Shown piece by piece: positions 36,019-46,642 of a stretch of DNA of 64,000 nt. The DNA lies in NCBI GenBank assembly GCA_965153355.1, contig OZ231127.1, positions 71,238,001 to 71,302,000 of the forward strand. The letters run 5' to 3'. Position 1 is the first letter of the stretch; each line of letters begins with the position of its first letter. The stretch comes from Flaccisagitta enflata. Lineage: Eukaryota; Chaetognatha; Sagittoidea; Aphragmophora. The notes under the pieces were generated by a model. It did not search any database, was not told the origin of the DNA, and saw only the letters and a program-made list of their open reading frames with translations. A program made the translations under genes and the position numbers.

Positions 36019-36107
36019 TGCAAAAACTCGACCAAAAACTGACCAACGGACAGACGGACCGATGGACCGACAAAGCGGGGTGTATAGTTGGGTAACACGC
36101 AACTAAA
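36013..36107 (-). mobile_element. Family A copy A11, truncated by (GA)n
   Basis: CCAACGGACAGACGGACCG, CAAAGCGGGGTGTATAGTTG and AACACGCAACTAAAG are the inverted head. The body and tail are absent. Confidence 0.7.
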
Positions 36108-36132
36108 GATCAATTGAATATGTCTTTTGTTA

Positions 36133-36198
36133 TTGTAGCTTTAGTCCATAAGGATTATCACTCTATCCTGAAACCTTCTCATTGGACTAAAGCTACAA
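36133..36198. repeat. Short perfect hairpin
   Basis: TTGTAGCTTTAGTCCA at 36133-36148 and its exact reverse complement at 36183-36198, with a 34-base loop. Confidence 0.8.
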
Positions 36199-36990
36199 TT
36201 GAATCCACTCTTGTTCGATCCAGACTAGAGTGGAACAACGAAGAACATCCCTCATGATCCAATTTTTTTCTAAGATTCTGAATTCTATGAATTCGGCTAA
36301 TGCTTTTGTACATCATCTTTCTTTACTTTTTTCCTCATTCTCAAGAAAAAGTAATGTAATTGTTTGCAAAATATAGCAGTTTATCATGAATGAAAATCTA
36401 GGAATAAAAAATCCTTCACTTGTTATTTCCTGTTTTTGTATTATTAAAAATCAAAAGATTTATGATGTTCTAAAAACTCCAAACATGCAATTCTTTTTCA
36501 ACAAAATTTCTAAAAATCAGAAAATGAATAGAAAGTGTTTCAGACAACATCAAAATAGTCTGTGGCCATTCTTACCCCCCCTCGCCAAAAAAAAAAACAA
36601 ACCACAAACAAACCACAAAAAAACAAAACAAAAGGGAACAAGGACAACTGAAAAATCAGCCTTAGGTCTGGAACAGTGCAGTGATGCAAAACCATATCAG
36701 ACACATGGACTATTAAACGAAACTAAGATAGTTCTCAAAGCCATTAACATCTTTGGACCGCAACCACAACAGGGCAAATATAAGCGTTGTTGGAAAGTCA
36801 GTAAATATGGAGAAGAAAAGCAAGATAGATAGCATGGATCAAAATTTGAGACTGAGAATTGAGATAGATTTTACTGTACAGGTTCGAATATTTAGTGACG
36901 GATCACTTATCAGTTTTAACTTAAAAGGCCAAATAGATGCATATTGCACGCCATCAAATTGGTTACCAAATCTGATTGATTGATTGGCTG
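36199..36990. other. Unique AT-rich sequence with one open frame
   Basis: An ATG-initiated frame of 148 codons runs 36386-36832 (+). Its first half is the Asn/Lys/Phe-rich type expected of random AT-rich DNA and its middle crosses an A-rich stretch. I see no domain, splice site or polyadenylation support and do not call it a gene. Confidence 0.4.
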
Positions 36991-37002
36991 ATACAGAAAG
37001 AA

Positions 37003-37010
37003 AAAGAGGA

Positions 37011-37042
<32 letters not shown>

Positions 37043-37076
37043 AAAAAGAAAGGAAGAAAGAGAAGAAAGAAAGAAA

Positions 37077-37118
<42 letters not shown>

Positions 37119-37120
37119 AA

Positions 37121-37180
<60 letters not shown>

Positions 37181-37198
37181 AAAAAAAAAACAAAGGAA

Positions 37199-37249
<51 letters not shown>

Positions 37250-37273
37250 GAAAGAAAGAAAGAAAGGAAAAAA

Positions 37274-37347
<74 letters not shown>

Positions 37348-37390
37348 CAAAGAAAATTGAAAAAAAGAGAGAAAGAAAGGGAGAAAGAAA
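37003..37390. repeat. (GAAA)n tetranucleotide array, about 390 bp
   Basis: GAAA units with AAAAAA, GGAA and CAAA interruptions. Confidence 0.97.
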
Positions 37391-37489
37391 AACCAACAAA
37401 AAAGAGAGGAGAAAGCCGTACTCACCACCATTTCGCAGACTGTGGACTCACCTCTCCAAGATGATGATTGATGAAATATACTCCGTGGC

Positions 37490-37940
<451 letters not shown>

Positions 37941-37945
<5 letters not shown>

Positions 37946-38458
37946 GAAGAAAACAAAAAAGAATTCTCCTTCAAAATGCGTGCAACATCGCCAGTGGCAT
38001 GGTCTCCGCTGTTTCTGACTCTGCAGAAACTTTTATAAGATTGTTGAAGGTTTTGTCACTGAAGTGCAAAACACCCCTGAAAAATACGCCAGTGAACTTC
38101 TATTTGTCTGTTTTAAGACCGCTGCCAGAGATTAGAAGGGGATATTTCCCTAAATGGTGCAGAAAATTTGAGTCTCCAGCTCAAAAAAGCTAAAAAACTT
38201 AGCAATTGATATTACTATCACTTCTGGCTTCTGTGTTCCACTGAGGTACGAATTTTGCACTAAGGAGGTCTGTCCAAGAGGTTCAGTCTACGTGCGAACT
38301 TTTCCCCCTCCTCGACTCCGCACCAGTGCAATGGGGATTAACTAAACGTTTAAAGCGAGCGAGTAAAAAGTGCGATAGCGATTGATATTTTCTGCTTTAA
38401 GTAATACGTAATCGTTCAGATATGAATAACAACACAGATTTTCAGGATTTCAGTGTAT
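37941..38458. other. Unique sequence
   Basis: No recognised repeat. A + frame is open from the GA repeat to about 38193 but has no start, splice or domain support. Confidence 0.5.
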
Positions 38459-38616
38459 TTTTAGTCGCGGACACGCGACTCTACTCCTTGCCATGTCGGT
38501 TGATAGATATGTCGGTCCGTCCGTCCATCACATTAATGAATTCTAAGCGGTTTCCACATTATTGCTCCTGCCCAACCGTCCGCGACTGGATTGCCGTGTA
38601 TCCGGCCTTGTTCATT
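38459..38616 (+). mobile_element. Family A/B intermediate copy A12
   Basis: TTTTTAGTCGCGGACACGCG, GTCGGTCCGTCCGTCC, GCTCCTGCCCAACCGTCCG, then the A-type tail TGCCGTGTATCCGGCC. The middle is shorter than in A1/A2. Confidence 0.75.
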
Positions 38617-38714
38617 TAAACAGGGCTTGCTAAAATGATCATGAATAGCCTGATAAAAAGTTATTCTCCTGTCATATTCAATGATTCAATTTCCTCTCTT
38701 ACCCCTCAACTGTT

Positions 38715-38968
38715 TTTATTTGCAGACACGAAACTCTATAAAAGGCTTTGAACGTCCGTCCATCGGTGTGTCCGACAGTCTGTCTGTTGGTCTGTCCGTC
38801 GGTCCATGGTGATCGAGTTGAAAAGTACAAAAACGCCCATTTTTGATGCTACCGTTGTGATTGTCTGTGTGCGTGAATGTGTGTTGGGTGGGTGATAGTG
38901 TGGATGGGGGTTGTGCTCCTCTTCCCACCTCTCCGCAACGATAGTGTGACCCCACATCACTTTTTGTA
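38715..38968 (+). mobile_element. Family B copy B2
   Basis: GCAGACACGAAACTCTATAA, AAGGCTTTGAACGTCCGTCC, TGGTGATCGAGTTGAAAAG, TGTGTGGGTGG-type middle, CCGCAACGATAGTGTGACCC and ACATCACTTTTTG. A complete copy that defines the family B body (GGTGATCGAGTC.AAAAG). Confidence 0.8.
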
Positions 38969-39045
38969 ACTTTTTTGACTGATCTTAGAATTATGAAAAT
39001 TCCCCACACACTACAACAACACTGTCTATTCTTTTCTATTCCTCT

Positions 39046-39625
39046 TTCACTTCTTCTTCTTCTTTATCTTCTTCTTCTTCTTCTTCTTCTTCTTCTTCTT
39101 CTTCTTCTTCTTCTTCTTCTTCTTCTTCTTCTTCTTCTTCTTCTTCTTCTTCTTCTTCTTCTTCTTCTTCTTCTTCTTCTTTTTCTTCTTCTTCTTCTTC
39201 TTTTGCTTCCTCTCCTTCTTCTTTTTCACCTCCTTCACCTTCACCTTCTCCTTCTTTCTCTTCTTTTTCTCCTTTTTTCCCCCTTTTTTTTCTTCTTCTT
39301 GTTCTTCTTCGTGTTCTTCTTCTTCTTGTTTTCCTTCTTGTTCTTGTTCTTGTTCTTGTTCTTGTCCTTGTTCTTGTTTTTCTTCTTCTTCTCCTTCTTC
39401 TTCTTCTTCTTCTTCTTCTTCTTCTTCTTCTTCTTCTTCTTCTTCTTCTTCTTCTTCTTCTTCTTCTTCTTCATCTTCTTCTTGGTCTTCTTCATCTTCT
39501 TCTTCTTTTTCTTTTTCTTTTTCTTTTTCTTCATCTTCTTCTTCTTCTTCTTCTTCTTCTTCTTCTTCTTCTTCTTCTTCTTCTTCTTCTTCTTCTTCTT
39601 CTTCTTCTTCTTCTTTTTTCCTTAT
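39046..39625. repeat. (CTT)n trinucleotide array, about 580 bp
   Basis: Long CTT runs (39056-39180, 39390-39475, 39535-39615) separated by CCTT, GTTCTT and TTTTTCTT variants. It starts about 80 bp after family B copy B2. The longest pure blocks are about 28-41 units. Confidence 0.98.
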
Positions 39626-39724
39626 TTTCTTACTCTTTTTTTTTGCGTAAAGTCAGATTCTCTAGCCATCTTCGCGCTTATTGGGTTCGCCCCATCAATT
39701 TTTTTCAGTCCTTTTTCTTTTCCT

Positions 39725-39730
<6 letters not shown>

Positions 39731-39802
<72 letters not shown>
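39731..39802. repeat. (CT)n microsatellite
   Basis: A pure CT run of about 36 units, followed by CCTTTCACACTCACACAG. The whole could act as a polypyrimidine tract plus AG, but the 120-bp frame behind it (ending at the stop near 39940) has no recognisable content. Confidence 0.95.
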
Positions 39803-39804
<2 letters not shown>

Positions 39805-39951
39805 TTCACACTCACACAGAAACGACACATCTCCACTGAGGATATCAATGACCTGATAGAATTCAATTCTTTTCAGGGCGAAGGGTTGACTATCTCTGGA
39901 AGAAGCTTCTTCGAGTCCTTCACCTTTCCTCCATCATTGTGAGATTATGTT

Positions 39952-39952
<1 letters not shown>

Positions 39953-40030
<78 letters not shown>
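39953..40030. repeat. (CT)n microsatellite
   Basis: A pure CT run of about 38 units. Confidence 0.97.
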
Positions 40031-40033
<3 letters not shown>

Positions 40034-40211
40034 AAATTTCTTGGGGAGGATGGATTTTCTTACCTCAATAAGGAGAGGAAGTGCAAGAGTAGTCGGATTA
40101 TGGAACGGAAAACCGTTACAAAGTCATGTAAAAAATGGGGTGGTTGATTTGAGGTAGAAATGAGGAAAAAATTATATTGAATCTCTACTTTGTGTATAGT
40201 CATGGAAAAGG

Positions 40212-40330
40212 AGGACAAGGTTGCATACACGGATACACGGTTGGACACACGGATACACGGTTGGACAAGAGTAGTGGTAGTATGCGACAAACTGAGCCAC
40301 CGACTAACCGACCGACACAGACACTTATGT
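40212..40330 (-). mobile_element. Family A remnant with tandem tail
   Basis: ACAAGGTTGCATACACGG, then ATACACGGTTGGACA duplicated, GAGTAGTGGTAGTATGCG and CCGACTAACCGACCGACAC. The tail is amplified and the head lost. Confidence 0.5.
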
Positions 40331-40428
40331 TGACATATGTTGTCACTTATGTTGAATAATTAATGTTTTTTTTTGCGATTGATTGGATGGTAAGGAATGG
40401 GAGTGGGAAGAACGGCCATCATAACATA

Positions 40429-41725
40429 ACGGGTGGTCTTTAAAAAGGTAGCTTTTAATTTTTTCAATATTACTTTTAGAATTTTTCCTAATTAAAAAAA
40501 AAATTTTTAGCTACCTAGATATGATCGTGGCCTACATGTTCGATTATGAACATTTTTAATGATCAATATTTTTCATTTTACACCGCTTTCAGATCGAAAT
40601 GTCGCGAAAAGAAGATACATTACTCTAAAACTATTCATAGTAATTAGTTTTTTCTTTTTTCCCCTTGTAGATAATTTGATTAAATTTTGCTACAAGCAAA
40701 GAATATCCCACCAACTAAAAATTCAAGCCTCCTACTCACAATAAATGAATATTGCATGTTTCACATTGAAGGATTTTTTTCCCAACAACTTTTTATTTAC
40801 TTTATTTCATAGTTGTCATTTCTACACAAATTGGGCTGAATTGCTGGGATTAGTCTAAAATTCAAGAGAATTTAATGTACTTTATATTGTAAGGAAAAAT
40901 TGTTCTCACTGATATCAATTTTGAACAATTAGCAGACAATATTTCAAAATTTTCCAAAATCATGAGGTTTTTGCGGTGTTTTGGGGTCAAAATCAATAAT
41001 TACTGCATCACATAAGTCGAATCTTTTAGAATTTCAAACAAAACTTCATTAATTCCTCATAACCAACACTGTAGGACCACTCTTGTTGAAAAAAAGAAGC
41101 GCTGCTGCTATCTAACCTCATTTTTTCCATGAAAAAAGGCCATTTTTGGCTGAAATCAACAAATTTTTGTCATGAAATTCACAGCAAATATATTAACACT
41201 AGGGCTTTAATTCTTTTTTTGTAACAAAACTTAATCAAATTATCTACTACAAGAAAAAAGAATCAAGTGGTTGTCTTAAGTATTTTAGGAGTAATATATC
41301 TTCTTTTTCCGACATTTCGATCTGAAAGCGGTGTATCGTTAAGAAACTGAGTTGAATTAGGGACCACTTAAAGAATTTTGCTTAAATTTGACTAAAAATC
41401 AATGATTTTAACAAAATCTATTTGTGAACAAAGATAGTTGAATAAAAGTGGGTCTTAAGAAACTATTTTTAACCAAGACTTTTAAAGTAAAAAATTTAAT
41501 GCACATCTTAAACACTAATAACAACTAATCAATACTTTTAGCTAAAAACAAGCAATACTGCTATAAAAAAAATTATTTTGGTTTATCATACATAATTTGA
41601 ATTTGTATATTTCAATCATGTATACAAATTCAGAGATTCATTATTTCATATATTCACATAATAAACAGTTAAAGACAGTTTTTCTTTTATTCAGATACAG
41701 AGCTACCTTTTTTATGTCCACCCGG
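40429..41725. mobile_element. TA-flanked inverted-repeat element, about 1.3 kb, Tc1/mariner-like
   Basis: The ends read ACGGGTGGTCTTTAAAAAGG and, inverted, CCGGGTGGACATAAAAAAGG (then TAGCT in both). Both are flanked by TA (40427-40428 and 41726-41727). It contains no transposase frame, so it would be a non-autonomous element. A second palindromic element lies inside it at 40581-41333. Confidence 0.7.
40581..41333. mobile_element. 753-bp palindromic element nested in the previous one
   Basis: Ends CACCGCTTTCAGATCGAAAT plus GTCG are identical for 24 of 24 bases when the right end is inverted, and are flanked by TA (40579-40580, 41334-41335). Arm similarity continues for at least 110 bp inward (AAGAAGATACATTACTC against AAGAAGATATATTACTC; TAGATAATTTGATTAA in both). 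The interior is AT-rich and non-coding. Confidence 0.8.
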
Positions 41726-41732
41726 TATCTTA

Positions 41733-41996
41733 ACAAGGCCAACACATATAAGTCGCGTGCGAGATTTACAGGGTAAGAAGGACTTAGAATGACTTAAAAT
41801 GACTTAGAATGACTTAGAATGACTTAGAATGACTTAAAATGTCCAAAAAGGACTTAAAATGTCCAAAAAACCTAACGACCAAAAATGACTTAAAATAACT
41901 TAAAATGACTTTGAATAACTTAAAATGACTTAGAATGACTCAAAATGACTTAGAATAACCATTAATGACTAAAAAAGACTTAAAATGACGTAAGAG
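41733..41996 (-). mobile_element. Family D copy D1 with decamer array
   Basis: ACAAGGCCAACACATATAAG, TCGCGTGCGAGATTTACAGG, then about 20 units near GACTTAAAAT/GACTTAGAAT from 41780 to 41990. The head expected at the right is absent. It begins 8 bp after the right end of the TA-flanked element. Confidence 0.75.
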
Positions 41997-42480
41997 TTGA
42001 CGCTTTATTACAAAAAAAACGGAGTCGTGCGAAATACCGACGGCTCTCCTTCAACTAAGCGCAAAAAGTCGTACATTCTTATTATCACCCACCACTTAAC
42101 GATGCTAACACGATGACTGAAAACGGTTCCTCCCAACGTCGCAGTTGATTGAATCGTCGCATTGAATAAAATGTAAATCTAGTCCACGATATGATATCAA
42201 CAATATGGTAAATGACACCGAGAACAGTTTATGACACGATAACAATTGTCTGATCCGCTTACGCGGCGAAGCGGGAGATATGTCAGTTTCAGAGACAGTG
42301 CACTTGCCGTTGCACTGAGAAAAAAAAATGTGTTAAACATGCGTCGGGACCTTGTAAAACAATGCGTTGTGTGGACAACGTGTGAGCACGTGCTGGTTTG
42401 CGGATGACGCGTGTACGTGGGTGCAACGCCATAGTCATGAACTCATGGTGCATGTTCGTGCGTGTACGTGTGCGTGGGAT
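41997..42480. other. Unique GC-richer sequence
   Basis: CG-containing phrases (CTTACGCGGCGAAGCGGGAG at about 42258) and TGCGTG/CGTGTACGTG repeats at 42360-42500. No gene recognised. Confidence 0.5.
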
Positions 42481-42499
42481 CTGTCCGTGTTTGCACACG

Positions 42500-42895
42500 C
42501 AACCGTGACTTCCTCTTCTTCTAACTTCCCTTCTTTCTCCATCTCCTTTTTTCACTCTCTTCTTCCTTGCTTTTCTTCTTCCTTCTCTTCTGCTTTTTCT
42601 TTTCTTTTCTTTTCTTTTCTTTTCCTTTCTTTTCTTTTCTTCTTCCTCCTCTTCTTCATAGTCTTCTTTTTCTTTTTCTTTCCCTTCTTCTTCTTCTTCT
42701 TCTTCTTCTTCTTCTTCTTCTTCTTCTTCTTCTTCTTCTTCTTCTTCTTCTTCTTCTTCTTCTTCTTCCTTTTCTTTTTTTTTCTTTTTCTTTATTTTGT
42801 TCTTCTCCTTCTTTTTCTTCCTCTTCTTCTTCTTCTTCTTCTTCTTCTTCTTCTTCTTCTTCTTCTTCTTCTTCTTCTTCTTCTTCATCTTGTTC
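42500..42895. repeat. (CTT)n array with TTTTC interlude
   Basis: Degenerate CTT at the left, TTTTC pentamers at 42597-42640, and pure CTT at 42688-42768 and 42822-42885. It abuts family C copy C1. Confidence 0.97.
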
Positions 42896-42902
42896 ACCTC
42901 TT

Positions 42903-43032
42903 TTAAGCTGCGCCAACGCACCTCTATAATTGGCTGTGTCCGTTGGTCGGTCGGTCGGTTGGTCGGTTGGTGTGTAACGCATTCGTTCGACAATCCACAC
43001 GGCGCACCTTACTGGCCTACGTGGCCCTGTTT
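42903..43032 (+). mobile_element. Family C copy C1
   Basis: TTAAGCTGCGCCAACGCACC, TCTATAATTGGCTGTGTCCG, a GGTC/GGTT tetramer run, AACGCATTCGTTCGACAATC and CACCTTACTGGCCTACGTGG. About 130 bp, complete by comparison with C2. It sits between two (CTT)n arrays. Confidence 0.8.
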
Positions 43033-43076
43033 TCTTTTCGTTCCTTTCTTTCCTCTTCTTCTCCTTCCCCATAGCC

Positions 43077-43280
43077 TTCTTCTTCTTCTTCTTCTTCTTC
43101 TTCTTCTTCTTCTTCTTCTTCTTCTTCTTCTTCTTCTTCTCCTTCTCCTTCTCCTTCTTCTTCTTCTTCTCCTTCTTCTCTGCATTCTTTTTCTCTGCAT
43201 TCTTTTTCTTCTTCTTCTTCTTCTTCTTCTTCTTCTTCTTCTTCTTCTTCTTCTTCTTCTTCTTCTTCTTCTTCTTCTTT
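43077..43280. repeat. (CTT)n array, second block
   Basis: Pure CTT at 43080-43140, CTCCTT variants and a TCTGCATTCTTTT duplication at 43179-43208, then pure CTT to 43278, which runs directly into the inverted end of element E3. Confidence 0.97.
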
Positions 43281-43849
43281 TTGGGCAGCGGCCCCAAAGG
43301 GCCGATGTCCTGTAGGACACAGGGGTGAATTTCCAGACGTCCGTACGTACGTCCGTACGTACGTCCCCCCGAGGCCCCTCTCAGGCCTCAAATCAGCCCT
43401 CTCAAGCCCAAAATCGGCCCTCTGAAACCCAAAATCAGCCCTCTCAGGCCCAAAACTCAACCCTCTCAGGCCCATAATCAGCCCTCTCAGGCCCAAAATC
43501 AGCCTCCTCAGACCAAAAAAAGTCCTCTCAGGCCCAAGATCAGCCCCTCAGCTCCAAAATTAGCTCTCTTATACCCCAAATCAGCCTTGTCAGGCTAAAA
43601 ATCAAGCATTTCAGGCCGGAAACCAGCCCTATAAAACCTAGAATTTGATCACTTGTGTCTCAATTCCGCCCTCAAAATAACCCTCTCAGGTCTCTAATCT
43701 TCCCTCATCCTTGATGCTATTCAACCCCTTGACCCCAAAATCAGCCCTTACATGCCTCATTACTGTGCTTCAATTGATCTAATCAGCCCTTTAATGTGCC
43801 TTCTCAGGACCTCTGGAAATTCACCCCTGTGTCCTACAGGACATCGGCC

Positions 43850-43854
43850 CTTTG
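43850..43854. repeat. Left target-site duplication CTTTG
   Basis: CTTTG here and at 44814-44818 flank the inserted element. E1 shows a single CTTTG at the same place in GGCCCTTTGGGGCCGC. Confidence 0.8.
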
Positions 43855-44813
43855 CACTGTGGGCTGCATTGTGCGCTAGGTGGCTCATTGGGGATTAACA
43901 TTATATTTTTTCCATAACATTGTTTCTTATGAAATATATAGAGTGAAAAACATTTTTTTGCATATTTTTAGATGTTATGAAACTATTTATATCCAATATT
44001 GACTCATTTCTATTGGATTAAAAGCTTTATGAGCTTAGAGTACAAAAGAAGAGAAATTTGAGAAAATAAAGTGAAAAATACTGCTAAACTCTCTTACAGT
44101 TAGTATTTACATTGTTTAATGTTTTGACCAAATCAATTAAATTTTTGTCTTTGTTCAATTAGGTTCCTTAATTAGGTGCTCAAAAAGAATCATTTTTTTG
44201 CTCAATTAGCTCATTTTGCTCATTTTTCTTCCAATCAAATATAGATTTTTACTTTTGTCCACATTATTACTTGTCCATTTTAAGCCAAGAAAATCGCAAT
44301 TTGGACGTCGAAGGCCCGCTTGAGCCATAGCATTCTGGATTCAGGACCCCTTGAACTACATTTTGGCATAGGTGGCTCATTGTGCGTCCTTGTGCGATTT
44401 TTTATATCTATAGGGTAATAAAAGCATGCAAATTAGGTCAAATATGTAGTAATAGTAAACTAATTCAATAGTGCTAAAAATGTAAAAAATAGTGATTTTT
44501 TGAATTTTTCCAGACATTTAAACATTAATGAAGGAATCCAATCCAATATTGAAGATATCATGAGCTTTTTGTAATCTTAACAGATCATCCATAAAATTCA
44601 TTGTTTTTTCATGAAATTTAGCATTTTTCGTAGTAATGGCCATTTAGGTCACCTTTTTTCACTCTGAATTGCCATAAAACCTGTCATATGGACCAGTAAT
44701 GTATGCTCAAATGCTATCATGACCATTCTTCTTAGTTTAAGCCATATAGCAGAGATGAAAATTTTCACCCAAATACCCAAGGAGCCATCTAGCGCAATCC
44801 GTGGCCCTTAGTG
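43855..44813. mobile_element. 959-bp Transib-like non-autonomous element inside E3
   Basis: The left end begins CACTGTGGGCTGCATTG, then TGCGCTAGGTGGCTC. The right end inverted begins CACTAAGGGCCACGGAT, then TGCGCTAGATGGCTC. A 5-bp duplication (CTTTG) flanks it. CACT(A/G)(T/A)G-type ends with 5-bp duplications are the hallmark of the Transib/RAG-related superfamily (established knowledge); assigning this one is inference. An internal echo of the end (GGTGGCTCATTGTGCGTCC) lies at 44370. No transposase is visible. Confidence 0.7.
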
Positions 44814-44845
44814 CTTTGGGGCCGCTGCTGTAGGTATTGATTGCA

Positions 44846-45290
44846 CTGAAAATCAGAGAAAAATAGGACTGAGCCAAATGAGCTAGATGAGCTAAAATAC
44901 TCAAAATCACTCAACCAGATGACCAGCTATGCTCACTGACATGCTTTCTTGTATTTGCATGCTTATATCAAAACATTAATCTATCCCATCTAAAATCAGA
45001 AAAAAAGACTGAGCTAAATGAGCTAAATGAGCTAGAATACTCAAAAACACTCTCACAGTTGAGCAGCTATACTCCCTGACATGCTTTCTTGTATTTGCAC
45101 GCTCAAACATGTATCAAAACATTTATTCATTTATCGCATTTGAAATCAGAAAAAAAAGACTGAGCTAAATGAGCTAGATGAGCTAGAATGCTCAAAAACA
45201 CCCTCACAGACAAGCAGCTGTGCTCATAAACATGTTTTCTTGTATTTGCATGCCCAAACAAACATAGGTACACTCCTTTATTGATCCTAC
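44846..45290. repeat. Three-unit tandem repeat, period about 145 bp
   Basis: Units begin AAAATCAGAGAAAAATAGGA (44849), AAAATCAGAAAAAAAGAC (44992) and GAAATCAGAAAAAAAAGAC (45141). Each contains GAGCTAAATGAGCTAGA, ACTCAAAAACACTC and CATGCTTTCTTGTATTTGCA. Its size and lack of coding would suit a short satellite, but only three units are present. Confidence 0.88.
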
Positions 45291-45428
45291 ATAAAATCAT
45301 AAAAAATCGAAAAAATTTCAATTCGAATTTTTCGCAAAAAAATCTTTAAAAAATCATAACAAAAAAAATATTTGTCCTAGAGACTTCTGCTTGGCGCCAA
45401 ATGAAAGAGAATTATCCAAATTACTTAC

Positions 45429-45611
45429 CCTATTAATTTCATTGGAGGCCACAATCGGTCGGAAGAGATTCCCAACTTCCTCATAAGAAAATGAAAACCA
45501 CGTTTCTCTCGAATATGTCAAAAAGTCGAAGACTGACTTCAACTTTTTTCCCGATAAGTAACCTCTTGGCTCATAAAAGAGTGGATTTGCCACACAAGAG
45601 AACCAAATCAG
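45429..45611 (-). CDS. Candidate coding exon with consensus splice donor, unknown protein
   Basis: The minus frame opens after a TGA at 45612-45614 and reads LIWFSCVANPLFYEPRGYL and onward to PIVASNEINR. Exactly there AATAGG|GTAAGTAA matches the 5' splice consensus in phase 0. If a 3' splice site follows TATGAG, the exon is 45429-45569, 47 residues starting PRGYLSGKK. Composition is mixed and protein-like, and the DNA is unique. The hydrophobic run followed by NPLFY and a basic patch recalls the NPxxY region of rhodopsin-type receptors, but five residues are far too little to claim it. It may be a pseudogene fragment or chance. Confidence 0.25.
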
Positions 45612-45614
45612 TCA

Positions 45615-45933
45615 GTTGACAGTGCATTATTGTTTTGATCAGAATTCATTCAAATAGATGATTTTATAATTTTGAAATAGATAAATTTATGATTTCTTAT
45701 TGTTTTTACAACAATTATTACATCTTTTGGTTGCATTTTGATACAGATTAGAAATAACATTGAAAATTGAAAATACAATCGTTTCTATACTGACTCTACC
45801 CAACCAATATTATCGCAGATATCTTCTTATCGAGATTTTTTACTCTGTTGCATTCTAATTTGAAACAGAAATGACAAGTTTAATTCTTAAAGAGTTATTT
45901 TTTGCCTTATTTGTGATGATCTTGAAAATCATA
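45615..45933. other. Unique AT-rich sequence
   Basis: No 3' splice site or partner exon for the candidate exon can be recognised here with confidence. Confidence 0.5.
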
Positions 45934-46168
45934 TTTTTTTGTTGTATGCACGCTACTCTATGACCGGCTCTGTCCGTCTGTCGGTCGGTCCGTTGGTCGG
46001 TAACACGCAGCTTTTTTTCCTCGTTTTTTGTCATTTTAAGTCATTTTAAGTTATGTCAACTAATTTAAAGTCATTTTAAGTAAGTTTACATTCAGTCTTT
46101 TGGTCTTTTAGTCTTTTAGTCTTGAGGTCTTAAAAACCGCATGCGAGTGTAAAGTGTTGGCCTCGTTT
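45934..46168 (+). mobile_element. Family D copy D2
   Basis: GTTGTATGCACGCTACTCTA, TGACCGGCTCTGTCCGTCTG, a GGTCC/GGTC run, GTAACACGCAGC, a short TCATTTTAAG decamer run (inverted GACTTAAAAT sense) at 46031-46085, GGTCTTTTAGTCTTTTAGTC, and the tail CATGCGAGTGTAAAGTGTTG followed by GCCTCG. Confidence 0.75.
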
Positions 46169-46642
46169 AATGTATTTATAGATTAAATCGTTAAAATGCA
46201 AATTTATCTATAACTGAATGAAGTATCAAAATTATTGTTTCTCTTTTATTTTGTCTAGTAGCTGTAAAACATATAAAAGTCCCACTTGATGGAGATGGTA
46301 GTTGAGTTATCACGTCAACAGAATTCCGCGGGAGCCAAAACTGGTGGTGGGGGAGAAGGAAGAGGAGGAGGAGGAGGTTGAGGAAGAGAAAGAGAAGGAG
46401 GAGATGAAAGCAGAAATGGAGGGGAAAACGCATCCATGATCGCCTCCATTTTTGCCCTTTGCCCTTGCATGAAGCATGAGAGAAAGATGGGCCAGATTTG
46501 CAAACGCGCAGTTGCCCCATCAACCCACAAAAAGTTGTCCCATCAACATTGGGACCCACAAAAAGTTGACCCTTGCAAAAGAAAGGAGAAGGAGAAGAAG
46601 AAATAGAAGAAAAGAATTTAAGCAAAGAAGAAGAAAAAGAAC
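46169..46642. other. Unique sequence with GGA-rich patch
   Basis: GGAGGAGGAGGAGG at 46362-46376 and a repeated phrase CCCATCAACCCACAAAAAGTT at about 46515 echoed at 46545-46570. No gene recognised. Confidence 0.5.

Larger units (their letters stand above)
43278..44831 (-). mobile_element. Family E element, copy E3, interrupted
   Basis: Left arm 43281-43343 (GGGCAGCGGCCCCAAAGG, GATGTCCTGTAGGACACAGG, GGTGAATTTCCAGACGTCC), a GTACGTAC run, and a 21-bp array (CCTCTCAGGCCCAAAATCAG) at 43376-43600 that degenerates to 43800. The right arm 43812-43854 (GGAAATTCACCCCTGTGTCC ... GGCCCTTTG) is cut by an insertion and completed at 44814-44829 (CTTTGGGGCCGCTGC). Confidence 0.85.

Noticed and set aside
36133-36198. 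microRNA precursor
   Set aside because: A 16-bp stem with a 34-base loop is not the expected pre-miRNA shape, and there is no conservation evidence to use.
36386-36832. 148-codon ATG-initiated frame
   Set aside because: AT-rich composition, A-run in the middle, no domain, no transcript-type signals; length is compatible with chance.
39803-39942. Exon following the CT tract and CACACAG
   Set aside because: The splice-site resemblance comes from the microsatellite; the 120-bp frame is short and has no recognisable content or following signal.
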